Shown here: in pieces, positions 27,209-36,612 of the stretch | How the letters are laid out: the number at the start of each line of letters is the position of its first letter | Position numbering within the stretch: position 1 is the first letter of the stretch | Translations under genes and position numbers: made by a program | Notes under the pieces: model-generated | Database searches by the model: none | The model's input: only the letters and a program-made list of their open reading frames with translations | What the model was told of the DNA's origin: nothing | DNA from: Gloeotrichia echinulata CP02 | Lineage (GTDB): Bacteria; Cyanobacteriota; Cyanobacteriia; Cyanobacteriales; Nostocaceae | Length of the DNA stretch: 64,000 nucleotides | Reading direction: 5' to 3' | Assembly: GCA_038087035.1 (NCBI GenBank) | Contig: CP051187.1 | Span: 1,240,001-1,304,000 of the forward strand

Positions 27209-29206
27209 ATGACAGAATTTTGTCTTCAAGCTCCCTTTAGTCCAACCGGTGATCAACCACATGCGATCGCCCAACTTGTGGCCAGTATCCAAGCGGGTAA
27301 TCGTTACCAAACTTTACAAGGAGCTACGGGAACCGGCAAGACATTTTCGGTAGCAGCAGTCATTGAGAAGATTGGCAAACCTACTTTGGTTCTGGCTCAT
27401 AACAAAACCCTCGCAGCGCAACTGTGTAATGAGTTGCGGGAGTTCTTTCCTAAAAATGCTGTCGAGTATTTCGTCAGCTATTACGACTATTATCAACCAG
27501 AAGCGTACATTGCAGTTACCGATACTTATATTGAAAAAACGGCGTCGATTAACGATGAAATCGATATGTTGCGACATTCAGCCACGCGATCGCTGTTTGA
27601 ACGTCGTGATGTGATCGTAGTTGCTTCCATTAGCTGTATTTACGGTTTGGGAATGCCTGCAGAATACCTCAAAGCTGCCATCCCCCTCAAGATAGGTATG
27701 GAAGTTAATCAACGCCAAATTTTGCGGGCTTTAGCATCAGTGCAATATAGCCGCAACGATTTAGAAATGGGTCGGGGAAAGTTTCGCGTCCGGGGTGATG
27801 TGTTAGAAATTGGACCAGCCTACGAAGACCGGATTATTCGCGTCGAATTTTTTGGTGATGAAATTGACGCGATTCGCTACATTGACCCTGTAACGGGTGA
27901 AATTATCCACAGCCTACAAGCGGTGAATATTTACCCCGCACGTCACTTTGTCACCCCAGAAGAACGCTTAGAAGTAGCTTGTAAGGATATCGCCACCGAA
28001 TTAAAACAGCAAAAAGCCGAATTAGAAGCAGCCGGAAAATTATTAGAAGCGCAACGTATAGATCAGCGGACACGCTATGACCTAGAAATGCTGCGCGAAG
28101 TCGGTTACTGTAACGGCGTCGAGAACTATTCCCGCCACTTAGCCGGAAGACAAGCGGGAGAACCACCAGAGTGTTTAATTGATTATTTTCCTAAAGATTG
28201 GCTATTAATAATCGATGAATCTCACGTTACAGTCCCACAAATTCGCGGTATGTACAACGGCGACCAAGCCAGGAAAAAAGTTTTAATTGATCATGGCTTT
28301 CGCCTTCCTAGTGCGGCTGATAATCGTCCTTTGAAAGCCGAAGAATTTTGGCAGAAAGTGAACCAGTGTGTTTTTGTTTCCGCTACTCCAGGAAATTGGG
28401 AATTAGAAATTTCTGAAGGTCAAATAGTTGAGCAAGTAATTAGACCCACTGGCGTAATTGACCCCGAAATTTCCGTACGTCCCACAGAAGGACAAATTGA
28501 TGATTTGTTGGGAGAAATTAGAGACAGAGTAGACCGCCAAGAACGAGTGCTGATTACCACATTAACCAAGCGCATGGCGGAAGATTTGACAGAATATTTG
28601 CAAGACCACAGTGTTCGGGTGCGGTATTTGCACTCAGAAATTAATTCCATTGAGCGCATTGAAATTTTGCAGAATTTGCGCGAAGGAAGTTTTGATGTGT
28701 TAGTTGGTGTGAACTTATTAAGGGAAGGTTTGGATTTACCCGAAGTTTCCTTAGTCGCAATTTTAGATGCAGATAAAGAAGGATTCTTACGTGCCGAACG
28801 TTCTTTAATCCAAACTATTGGTAGAGCAGCACGTCACGTCCGGGGACAGGCAATCATGTATGCTGATAATATGACAGATAGCATGATTAAAGCCATTGAT
28901 GAAACTGACAGACGGCGTGGGATTCAAAGGGCATATAATCGGATGCATGGAATTACGCCGCAATCGATTGTGAAAAAATCAAGTAACGCGATTTTATCGT
29001 TTTTGGATGTTTCCCGACGGTTGAATGCAACGGATTTACAAATAGTAGATGAACATATCAATGAAATACCGTTAGAAAACATTCCCGAATTGATTACCAA
29101 ACTAGAAGCGCAGATGAAAGAAGCAGCAAAGAAACTGGAATTTGAAGAAGCGGGGAAATTGCGCGATCGCATTAAGCATCTGCGAGATAAAATGCTGGGA
29201 CGTTAA
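27209..29206 (+). CDS. uvrB: Excinuclease ABC subunit B
   Basis: UvrB is the damage-verifying helicase-like subunit of nucleotide excision repair, working with UvrA and UvrC. The 665-residue protein shows Walker A (GATGTGKTFSVA, about residues 38-49), the beta-hairpin region YYDYYQPEAYI (about 91-101), the helicase DESH box (IIDESHVTVPQ), ERxxLIQTIGRAARH (motif VI), and a C-terminal UVR motif (LEFEEAGKLRDRIKHLRD, about 645-662) that binds UvrC. Length is normal. No neighbour belongs to the same pathway. Confidence 0.97.
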   Translation: MTEFCLQAPFSPTGDQPHAIAQLVASIQAGNRYQTLQGATGTGKTFSVAAVIEKIGKPTLVLAHNKTLAAQLCNELREFFPKNAVEYFVSYYDYYQPEAYIAVTDTYIEKTASINDEIDMLRHSATRSLFERRDVIVVASISCIYGLGMPAEYLKAAIPLKIGMEVNQRQILRALASVQYSRNDLEMGRGKFRVRGDVLEIGPAYEDRIIRVEFFGDEIDAIRYIDPVTGEIIHSLQAVNIYPARHFVTPEERLEVACKDIATELKQQKAELEAAGKLLEAQRIDQRTRYDLEMLREVGYCNGVENYSRHLAGRQAGEPPECLIDYFPKDWLLIIDESHVTVPQIRGMYNGDQARKKVLIDHGFRLPSAADNRPLKAEEFWQKVNQCVFVSATPGNWELEISEGQIVEQVIRPTGVIDPEISVRPTEGQIDDLLGEIRDRVDRQERVLITTLTKRMAEDLTEYLQDHSVRVRYLHSEINSIERIEILQNLREGSFDVLVGVNLLREGLDLPEVSLVAILDADKEGFLRAERSLIQTIGRAARHVRGQAIMYADNMTDSMIKAIDETDRRRGIQRAYNRMHGITPQSIVKKSSNAILSFLDVSRRLNATDLQIVDEHINEIPLENIPELITKLEAQMKEAAKKLEFEEAGKLRDRIKHLRDKMLGR

Positions 29207-29250
29207 CGTAAATCAATATTCGCTTAATTAGCGTTTAATAATATCACAAA

Positions 29251-29436
29251 ATGGCGGAAACAGGAACTTTTCGTCCTGAAGAAGGCTGAGAATTAATAGC
29301 GGGACAAATCGTCAGAATGTCAGCCAAAGGAACTGCTCACGAAGTAGCAATGATTATCACAGAAAAGTCATTACGTCAACGGTTGGGCGACAAAGTTTTA
29401 TTAAGAATAAAGAACGCCATTTTTTCGCTATCCTAG
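29251..29436 (+). pseudogene. Fragment of a Uma2 family gene with an in-frame stop
   Basis: Translation reads MAETGTFRPEEG, a TGA stop, then ELIAGQIVRMSAKGTAH, RQRLGDKVLLRIKNAI and a stop. The order matches the N-terminal third of Uma2/DUF820 proteins (FRPDE...VELIxGQIVRMSAKGTAH). The rest of the domain is missing. An intact Uma2 gene starts 28 bp downstream, so this is the relic of a neighbouring or inserted copy of a different Uma2 subtype. Confidence 0.75.
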
Positions 29437-29463
29437 AAGAGAAAATTATTGCGTAAACTAACA

Positions 29464-30045
29464 ATGGTTGCTTTACCTGACAACACTTACATGAGTGCAG
29501 AGGAGTATCTAGCTTGGGAACCCACCCAAGAGGAACGCTACGAGTATTGGGATGGCGAAGTTGTGATGATGAGTGGTGCTACACGCAACCACAATCGGGT
29601 TTCTGGAAATTTGTTTAAGCTTTTAGATGATGCCCTAGCGGAGCGCTCCTGCGAAGTGTACATTGTAGATGTGAAGGTGCAGGTAGAACCGGGACAAAAG
29701 TATTTTTATCCTGATGTGGTGGTGACTTGCGACGACCGCGAAAGCGATCCACAATTTGTGCAATTTCCCTGCTTAATTATCGAAGTACTATCACCTTCAA
29801 CAGAAGCAGTTGATCGAGGGAAAAAGTTTGCCAAATATCGCCAATCTCCAACTTTGCAAGAATATGTTTTAGTACAAGTAACTCAACCAGGTGTGGAAGT
29901 ATTTCGCCGGAACGAACAGGGTAAATGGGTGCTGTCGGAGTATAATTTAGGCGAAAAATTGCGCCTGGAATCGGTGGGTGTGGAAATAGAGATTGTTGAT
30001 TTGTATCGCCAAGTGCAGTTTGAAGCGGAAGCCAGCGAAAATTAA
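29464..30045 (+). CDS. Uma2 family (DUF820) putative endonuclease
   Basis: The 193-residue product (ATG 29464; an upstream TTG is less likely) has the Uma2 pattern: MSAEEYLAWEP, YEYWDGEVVMMSGAT, the PD-(D/E)xK-like core in YFYPDVVVTCD and CLIIEVLSPSTEAVDRGKKF, then YRQSPTLQEYVLV. Uma2 proteins are very abundant in cyanobacteria, with predicted restriction-endonuclease-like folds and poorly known biology. A Uma2 fragment directly precedes it and a 600-bp heptamer array follows 100 bp downstream. Confidence 0.92.
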   Translation: MVALPDNTYMSAEEYLAWEPTQEERYEYWDGEVVMMSGATRNHNRVSGNLFKLLDDALAERSCEVYIVDVKVQVEPGQKYFYPDVVVTCDDRESDPQFVQFPCLIIEVLSPSTEAVDRGKKFAKYRQSPTLQEYVLVQVTQPGVEVFRRNEQGKWVLSEYNLGEKLRLESVGVEIEIVDLYRQVQFEAEASEN

Positions 30046-30139
30046 ATAGATCAGCAACGAGGTAGGCTGCTTACCTTGTCAGATTTACCCATTTTTTATT
30101 CATACAGTTTTGGTGTCATCATCGGTTCCCTATTAAATG

Positions 30140-30744
30140 AGTAATGAGTAATGAGTTATGAGTAATGAGTAATGAGTAATGAGTTATGAGTTATGAGTAA
30201 TGAGTGATGAGTGATGAGTGATGAGTGATGAGTAATGAGTAATGAGTTATGAGTTATGAGTTATGAGTGATGAGTTATGAGTTATGAGTTATGAGTTATG
30301 AGTTATGAGTTATGAGTTATGAGTTATGAGTGATGAGTAATGAGTGATGAGTTATGAGTTATGAGTTATGAGTTATGAGTTATGAGTTATGAGTTATGAG
30401 TAATGAGTAATGAGTAATGAGTTATGAGTTATGAGTTATGAGTTATGAGTTATGAGTTATGAGTTATGAGTTATGAGTTATGAGTTATGAGTTATGAGTT
30501 ATGAGTTATGAGTTATGAGTAATGAGTTATGAGTTATGAGTAATGAGTTATGAGTAATGAGTTATGAGTTATGAGTTATGAGTAATGAGTTATGAGTAAT
30601 GAGTAATGAGTAATGAGTTATGAGTTATGAGTAATGAGTTATGAGTAATGAGTAATGAGTAATGAGTTATGAGTTATGAGTTATGAGTTATGAGTTATGA
30701 GTTATGAGTTATGAGTTATGAGTTATGAGTTATGAGTTATGAGT
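30140..30744. repeat. Large heptamer array, about 86 units of ATGAGTT/ATGAGTA/ATGAGTG
   Basis: About 600 bp of uninterrupted 7-bp units vary at the last position. It is the longest array in the window. It ends within a few bases of the stop codon of the four-helix-bundle gene on the opposite strand. Confidence 0.95.
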
Positions 30745-31106
30745 GGATTATTTTTTATTTTTCTTTCAACTTGTTGATTGAAGTTGTTAATATCTTAATA
30801 ATTCTTTCATTCTCTTCTATCAGATTTTGAAATTTTGATTTTGACACTAACTCGGATTTTATCATTATTTTTATCCAATAAAGGGTTTCATTGGCTTCCT
30901 TTAAGGCTATAGAATACTTATTGATAAAGTCTTTATTTGATTGTGCATACTTAGCTTCTGAACAGTTCGCACCTATTGATGTCCCGCTTCTTAAAAATTG
31001 TTTAGACAAGATTTTACCAGCGTCGTCAAAAGGTTTTTTATTTAGCTCAGAATAAGCTTTGATAACTCTTATTGCAAAATTTTCTGTTCTTTCTTGAATA
31101 CTGATA

Positions 31107-32121
31107 CAGCACTTTCCTGAATCATGAAGTACAGTAGCAGCAGTTAGCAAACCAATTTCGCAGATGCATAGGATTGATTAGATTTAAAGCAATTGCAATC
31201 AATACATCTACCATTTGAGTAGTTTTTGGAGAAAATGTTTTGATAAAAGCTTTAAGCTGTGACCACCAATGTTCAATGGGATTAAAATCTGGTGAATAAG
31301 AAGATAGATTGATGACACTGGCACCAACAGATTCAATTATGGGCGTAATTTCATCGATCTTATGGGCAAATAGGTTATCCATTATGACAACTGCACCTTT
31401 CCATAATTGAGGCACTAACAACTTTTCTATAAACACGCGAAAAGCATTACTATCCATTGAACCATCTAGTGTCATCACAGCCAATACTTTATCCATACTG
31501 ATTGCGCCGATAATAGTGACTTTTTTACCTCGATAAAATGGTTTTACATCATATACTCTACTTCCTTTTTCACTACGAGCTTTTGGACGCATTAACCCAA
31601 GCAGTAAGCCTGCTTCATCCAAAAAAACCAGATTTTTCGGCTCTATATCTCTGACTTTCTCTCTGTATTCACACCTGAGCAATTGAACTCTATCGGTAGC
31701 TGCCTGACTGCTGCGAACCGTTTTTTTTTACGAGTTAGATTTAATTTTTGCAATTCTCTACACATCATGCTGGAACTCACTAGTTGCCCCTCAGTTAAGA
31801 GCCAATATTCACAATATTCAGAGAGAGTTGCATCTGGATACTTTTTTACCAATGCAACAAGTTGAGCCGCAGAATCTGCTAATACCGCTTTTTTTCTTGT
31901 CCCTTGCTTACCAGGATTAACATGTCCTTTCTCTTTATACTGTCTCAACATTTTTTGTACAAAAGCTTTACCAACACCAAAGTTTACAGCTAACTTTCTA
32001 ACTGAAATATTTCCTAACTGATAAGCATTGACTATTTTTTCTCTCAGATCGACGGAATATGGTTTCATAATAATAATTTATCTATCTTACATATTGTACT
32101 TCACATTGCTGGAAAGTGCTG
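31107..32121 (-). mobile_element. IS630 family insertion sequence
   Basis: The 1015-bp element has matching ends, CAGCACTTTCC with further similarity for about 30 bp (TGAAGTACA in both arms). It is flanked by TA on each side (31105-31106 and 32122-32123), the hallmark target duplication of IS630/Tc1-type elements. It encodes a frameshifted DDE transposase. The two ends and the TA duplication are intact, so it may be recent and potentially active. Confidence 0.93.
31122..32068 (-). CDS. IS630 family DDE transposase, two frames joined by -1 frameshift
   Basis: Frame A (32068-31643, 141 residues) begins MKPYSVDLREKIVNAYQLGN with helix-turn-helix segments. Frame B (31682-31122) has the DDE triad: VFLDEAG, VVIMDN and FNPIEHWWSQLK. 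The frames overlap at a run of nine A on the minus strand (31721-31729). A -1 shift there gives KKTVRSSQAATDRVQLLRCE, which is what IS630 proteins normally read at this point. The run therefore looks like the usual programmed slippage site and not a mutation. The joined protein would be close to the typical length of about 315 residues. Confidence 0.88.
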
Positions 32122-32143
32122 TATTTGCGTTATGATTAATCAT

Positions 32144-32964
32144 GAGTAAAAAAGAATATGGTAATTCAATATTACTTTATAAGTAATGGGTAATAAGTAA
32201 TGAGTAATGAGTAATGAGTAATGAGTAATGAGTAATGAGTAATAAAAGAATTATTAAGATATTAACAACTTCAATCAACAAGTTGAAAGAAAAATAAAAA
32301 ATAATCCACTCCTTACTCCTTACTCATCACTCATTACTCCTTACTCATCACTCATCACTCATCACTCATTACTCATTACTCATTACTCATTACTCATTAC
32401 TCCTTACTCCTTACTCCTTACTCCTTACTCCTTACTCCTTACTCATCACTCCTTACTCCTTACTCATCACTCCTTACTCATCACTCATTACTCCTTACTC
32501 ATCACTCATCACTCATTACTCATTACTCATTACTCATTACTCATTACTCCTTACTCCTTACTCCTTACTCATCACTCATCACTCATTACTCATTACTCAT
32601 TACTCATTACTCATTACTCCTTACTCCTTACTCATCACTCATCACTCATTACTCATTACTCATTACTCATTACTCCTTACTCATTACTCATTACTCATTA
32701 CTCATTACTCATTACTCATTACCTACTTTGTGCTTACTTAAGAATAATCATTCTAAAGTAGTTTTTATTTCCTGAATTTTAGATTTAGCAAGGGATTTAC
32801 AACCAATAAATTATCCCATATTGTGGGGTGAGTATCTTGCCAGCCTGAGTTTAGGCGACGGGCGAGAAAGATACCCCACAATCAATTTGGTAGGATGTTT
32901 TTTATTTGGAAGTCCCTAAGTTCTACCTAAGCCAATTTGGGATAATGTATTTTTTGGTGTTCCC
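32144..32964. repeat. Heptamer arrays around a second tail copy of the four-helix-bundle gene
   Basis: TGAGTAA units at 32184-32243 are followed at 32244-32307 by a copy of the four-helix-bundle gene tail, in the opposite orientation to the gene at 30755. ACTCATT/ACTCCTT/ACTCATC units (about 60) then run to about 32724. From 32725 to 32964 the spacer is AT-rich without a gene; it has a GTGGGGTGAG...ACCCCACAAT segment near 32820-32880 that reads as an imperfect inverted repeat. Confidence 0.85.
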
Positions 32965-34527
32965 TCATGAGACATCACTAACTGCTTCTGAAGGAGTTGC
33001 TAATTGTAGTGGTAAGGTCAGCACATAGCGGTATCCAGATTCTGATGAACCTTGAATCGAAATTTGTCCACCATGCACTTCTGCTAGCTCACAGCTCAAC
33101 AATAGACCCAAGCTTTCGCGAGATAAAGTACCATGCGATTTAGCAAAATCTATACCTGAATTAATAGCAAGAATGTCGGAGTGGGAATCACGTAATTTTT
33201 TTGGCTGCTCCAAGATTGCTGGTAAGCTCATTGCTTGTTTATGGTTTTCTGGATGAAAATTGTAGCTTGCTGTCTCACCTGTCAACTCGACCAGGGACAG
33301 GGGATTAAAACGAAAGTACGGGTCAACCTCAGTTATTCCGTCTCCTAGCCAGGGATGGGAAACCCAAACAGTTATGTTGAGCGTATTTTCTTTGTAAGAA
33401 ACATGAATACGAACAACACTACCTGTCGCCGAAAGTTGAATCACGCTAAAAATTAGGTGATAGAGTATTTGCCGTACCTTGTCCTTATCCAAAGGCCAAA
33501 TACGACTGCGTCCTGGTTCTATAGACAAGCGAATATCTTGCTCACGGCGGTTAGCTGCTTCTTCTAGGGTATTGATGGCTTGTTGACATAGCATTTCAAT
33601 ATCCACAGGTGCTACATTTAATTCCGTTGAGCTATCATCCATTGCTCCCAGTTCAGTAATTTCGTTGACCAAAGACAGTAAGTATCGACCGCTGTGTTGG
33701 ATAATATCCAGATATTCTCTTTGTTTAGTTGTTAAAGGCCCATAAATCTCACGTCCTAGGACACTAGCCATACCTAGTACAGATGTTAAGGGTGTACGTA
33801 ACTCCTGAGTTAGCTGGCCCAATAGTTCCAGTTTTAGTTGTTTGGTAGAAACAGATTCTCGTTCTACAACAGGTGGGGTGATTCTGATTTCACTGTTACC
33901 TTCCTCGGTGAGTGACACAATCGGACTAGTCTTGGATGTGCTTGATTCTAGTTTCCCTTGCAGCAGTAGGTTGCGCTCAAACTCACTCATGCTCCAACGA
34001 GCAATGATTTGTAAAAACTCAATGTCTCTAGTTGTAAAATTACGCGGTACTAGATCCATAACTGCTAATGCACCCAAACAATGTCCCGAAGCATCAATCA
34101 GTGGCGCTCCCAAGTATGCCCGAATGCCATAATCCTGTACCAACTTGCTATTGGCAAGTATGGAATCAGTAATTTTATGTGTATCGTTTATTACTAAAAC
34201 TTGCGAATTCTCTACCACTTGGGTGCAAAAAGATTCCCGGCGTAAAAGTTGTCGGTTTTGTGCCAGAAGATTCATCAGTCCTAATCTAGATAAGCCCACT
34301 GCTGACTTGAACCAGTGGCGCTCTTGATCTACAAATCCCAAAATGGAAATTGGTGCTTCCAAAAAGTGGGCAGCAGTTTGAGTAGCTTCTTCAAAGACTG
34401 GAATCGTTTCTGGTTGCCGCAAACCTAATTCTGATATTGCTTTGAGGCGTTGTTGCTCTCTAGTTTCCTGGGAAGCCCAACCGTCCTTGAGGGCAAATAA
34501 TTTGTTTTCAGGCTCTACCATTGCCAT
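32965..34527 (-). CDS. GAF domain protein with degenerate histidine-kinase core
   Basis: The 520-residue product has a GAF domain (about 45-195: TAAHFLEAPISILGFVDQERHWFKS..., GAPLIDASGHCLGALAVMD) followed by a kinase-like half. At the H-box the sequence is QLTQELRTPLTSVLG, where kinases have SHELRTPL, so Gln replaces the phospho-accepting His. The ATPase part is also altered: the N-box reads RQILYHLIFSVIQLS without the Asn, and the G2 region (ESLGLLLSCELAEVHGG) is weak. This points to a pseudokinase that may sense a small molecule and signal by contact. Length and domain order are otherwise normal. It is a single gene with no response regulator nearby. Confidence 0.85.
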   Translation of the reverse strand: MAMVEPENKLFALKDGWASQETREQQRLKAISELGLRQPETIPVFEEATQTAAHFLEAPISILGFVDQERHWFKSAVGLSRLGLMNLLAQNRQLLRRESFCTQVVENSQVLVINDTHKITDSILANSKLVQDYGIRAYLGAPLIDASGHCLGALAVMDLVPRNFTTRDIEFLQIIARWSMSEFERNLLLQGKLESSTSKTSPIVSLTEEGNSEIRITPPVVERESVSTKQLKLELLGQLTQELRTPLTSVLGMASVLGREIYGPLTTKQREYLDIIQHSGRYLLSLVNEITELGAMDDSSTELNVAPVDIEMLCQQAINTLEEAANRREQDIRLSIEPGRSRIWPLDKDKVRQILYHLIFSVIQLSATGSVVRIHVSYKENTLNITVWVSHPWLGDGITEVDPYFRFNPLSLVELTGETASYNFHPENHKQAMSLPAILEQPKKLRDSHSDILAINSGIDFAKSHGTLSRESLGLLLSCELAEVHGGQISIQGSSESGYRYVLTLPLQLATPSEAVSDVS

Positions 34528-35301
34528 CGCTACCTTAATAATTGCTTGAAACTGTAATTTATCTAACCGCTGTATACGGCTTAATCTTTACTATTTTTAA
34601 GCATTCCCTAATTTTGCCTCCGACAAACAAAGTTGGAGCAAAAATTTTCAATCTCGTCATCAGTAGGTACTCGGTAGCCATAAATGTTCTACTCGCAACT
34701 GGTGAAATCACGTGCAATCACGATTAATTTCGGGTTTGATGTCAGATAGCGTTAGTTTCGCATTCAGCCTGGGTAACATAACACTAAGGATGGCATAAAA
34801 AAAGTTTGCGATTTTTATATACAGGAGGAAAATTTCTTGTATATATATTCAATTCTCATTTACCTAAAATGACTTTCCCACTCTTTGAGAACTCCTAAGC
34901 AACTCCAGTCCTAGACGCTGCAGGTATTTAGCTTGCTTACGCCTAGGGGTACGGCAACGCCAAGAGCGAATGCAAAAGACTCCTATTTAAAAGGTTGATA
35001 TAAAAGGTTGATATAAAAGGTTGATAATTTCTGGTGCTATTTCTGTAACAGGGAATACTAATTTCTCAAAAAATAAATTATGTAGGTATTTGATTTCATG
35101 ATTTTTGGCATTTTCTTCAATTTTTAGATAATAACTATATATCTATGAATCAAAAGCAAAATTTGATTAATTCTCAAATTTTGGATGTTCTATCCATTCT
35201 TCCTGATAAAACCTGCGAGATGAATCAAAAAAAACATCCAGATTTTACCATTTTTTCATGAAAGTATTTTACCAAAATCTGCTTTTTGTGGGAACCTGAC
35301 A
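34528..35301. other. Spacer, 774 bp, no gene seen; triple 13-bp repeat
   Basis: The region separates the pseudokinase and the aminotransferase gene. It is AT-rich. A perfect run of three 13-bp units (TAAAAGGTTGATA) lies at 34988-35026, the only array here that is not 7 bp. A 37-codon frame at 35143 has no supporting signals. Confidence 0.5.
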
Positions 35302-36468
35302 ATGAATAGAATGACTATGAAAATTCTGTTTGTAGACCTGAATTTACAACACCAACCGATTCAAATCCAATTGGAACAAGCAATCCAGGCTGTATTGTCC
35401 AAGGGAGATTTTGTGTTAGGACAAGCACTTTCAGATTTTGAAGCAGCATTTGCGGCAGCGTCTGGTACACAATATGGTGTAGGTGTAGCTTCAGGCACGG
35501 ATGCGATCGCCCTGGGTTTACAAGCGTGTAATATTGGTGCTGGTGATGAAGTCATTTTACCAGTTAATACCTTTGCGGCAACGCTGATTGGGGTATTACG
35601 TGCTGGAGCCAAGCCAATTTTTGTAGATTGTAACCCACACACAGCTTTAATTGATTTAGAAGCAGCAGCAAAGGCAATAACGCCTCATACTAAAGCAATT
35701 ATCCCCGTGCATCTCTATGGTCAGATGGTTTCGCCACAACAGCTTTTGGATCTAGCAGATACTTACAAACTGCTAATATTTGAAGATGCAGCACAAGCAC
35801 ACCTCGCCGAAAGGGATGGATATCGTGCAGGTTCAGTCGGGATAGCAGCCGCATTTAGTTTCTATCCCAGCAAGAACTTAGGCGCCCTTGGGGATGGGGG
35901 AATGTTGGTGACAAGAGATCCAGATATCGCTGAAAAAATGGTGCGCTTGCGGAATTACGGAGCATCGCAAAAATATGTTCATGTTGAATTGGGGACAAAT
36001 AGTCGCTTAGATACCTTACAAGCCGCAGTATTGCGAGAAAAATTACCCTACTTACCAAAATGGAATCGCGATCGCCTGAATATTGCCCAGCAGTACGATA
36101 GTCAACTATTACCCTTAACATCTGCAGGTATTATCCCCATGCAAAACCACAGCGGCACAGGGAACGTATATCATCTTTATGTCATCAAAATAGAAGACAC
36201 TTGTCCCCTACAAAGACAGCAAATTCAAGAGAAACTCACAGCAGATGGCATTCAAACAGGTATTCACTACCCAATTCCTTGCCATCTTCAGCCAGCATTC
36301 ACTAACTTAGGCTACCAACTCGGAGACTTTCCCCAAGCAGAAAAACTGGCAAATCAAATATTATCGTTACCCATGTACCCAGGGTTAACCAATAGCCAAA
36401 TTAAAGAAATTGTAACGGCGATCGCATCAATCCTCAGTAGCGAAGAACAACAGTTATTATGCATTTAA
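35302..36468 (+). CDS. DegT/DnrJ/EryC1/StrS-type sugar aminotransferase
   Basis: PLP-dependent aminotransferases of this family aminate nucleotide-linked keto sugars during surface-polysaccharide synthesis. The 388-residue product shows GVGVASGTDAIALGLQA (cofactor phosphate region), FEDAAQAHLAE with the PLP-pairing Asp, SFYPSKNLGALGDGGML with the PLP lysine, and GTNSRLDTLQAAVLREKL. The start among MNRMTMK is uncertain by a few residues. It is first in the run towards the exosortase, Wza-like and Wzc-like genes on the same strand, so it probably supplies an amino sugar to that polysaccharide. Confidence 0.92.
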   Translation: MNRMTMKILFVDLNLQHQPIQIQLEQAIQAVLSKGDFVLGQALSDFEAAFAAASGTQYGVGVASGTDAIALGLQACNIGAGDEVILPVNTFAATLIGVLRAGAKPIFVDCNPHTALIDLEAAAKAITPHTKAIIPVHLYGQMVSPQQLLDLADTYKLLIFEDAAQAHLAERDGYRAGSVGIAAAFSFYPSKNLGALGDGGMLVTRDPDIAEKMVRLRNYGASQKYVHVELGTNSRLDTLQAAVLREKLPYLPKWNRDRLNIAQQYDSQLLPLTSAGIIPMQNHSGTGNVYHLYVIKIEDTCPLQRQQIQEKLTADGIQTGIHYPIPCHLQPAFTNLGYQLGDFPQAEKLANQILSLPMYPGLTNSQIKEIVTAIASILSSEEQQLLCI

Positions 36469-36536
36469 TTTGGTGAGTCAAAAGTCAAGGGTCTAGAGTC
36501 CAGAGTTCAGAGTAAAACCTGAAAATTCATCTTGCT

Positions 36537-36612
36537 TGACAAATGACAAATGACCAATGACCAATGACAAATGACCAATGACCAATGACCAATGACCAAT
36601 GACCAATAACAA
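36537..36612. repeat. Heptamer array (CAATGAC/AAATGAC) ending at the exosortase start codon
   Basis: About 10 units run directly into the gene. The last AAATGAC unit provides the ATG at 36613. Confidence 0.9.

Larger units (their letters stand above)
30755..32143 (-). pseudogene. Four-helix-bundle (23S rRNA IVP-like) gene split by IS630
   Basis: The 3' part (30755-31104) encodes IQERTENFAIRVIKAYSEL, then QFLRSGTSIGANCSEA and KEANETLYWIKIM. This is the four-helix-bundle family found in 23S rRNA intervening sequences and elsewhere. Removing the IS630 element and one TA copy joins it in frame to ATG 32143, giving MINHNANISIQERTENF. The insertion thus falls after codon 7. The frame now runs into the element's end, so a chimeric 131-residue product starting at an ATG inside the IS (31150) could still be made. 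Lost function is likely but not certain. Confidence 0.8.

Noticed and set aside
30140..30744. CRISPR array
   Set aside because: The repeats are 7 bp and contiguous without spacers, so these are STRR arrays.
35143..35260. 37-codon frame upstream of the aminotransferase
   Set aside because: It has no ribosome binding site, a Gln/Asn/Lys-rich composition and no recognisable homology.
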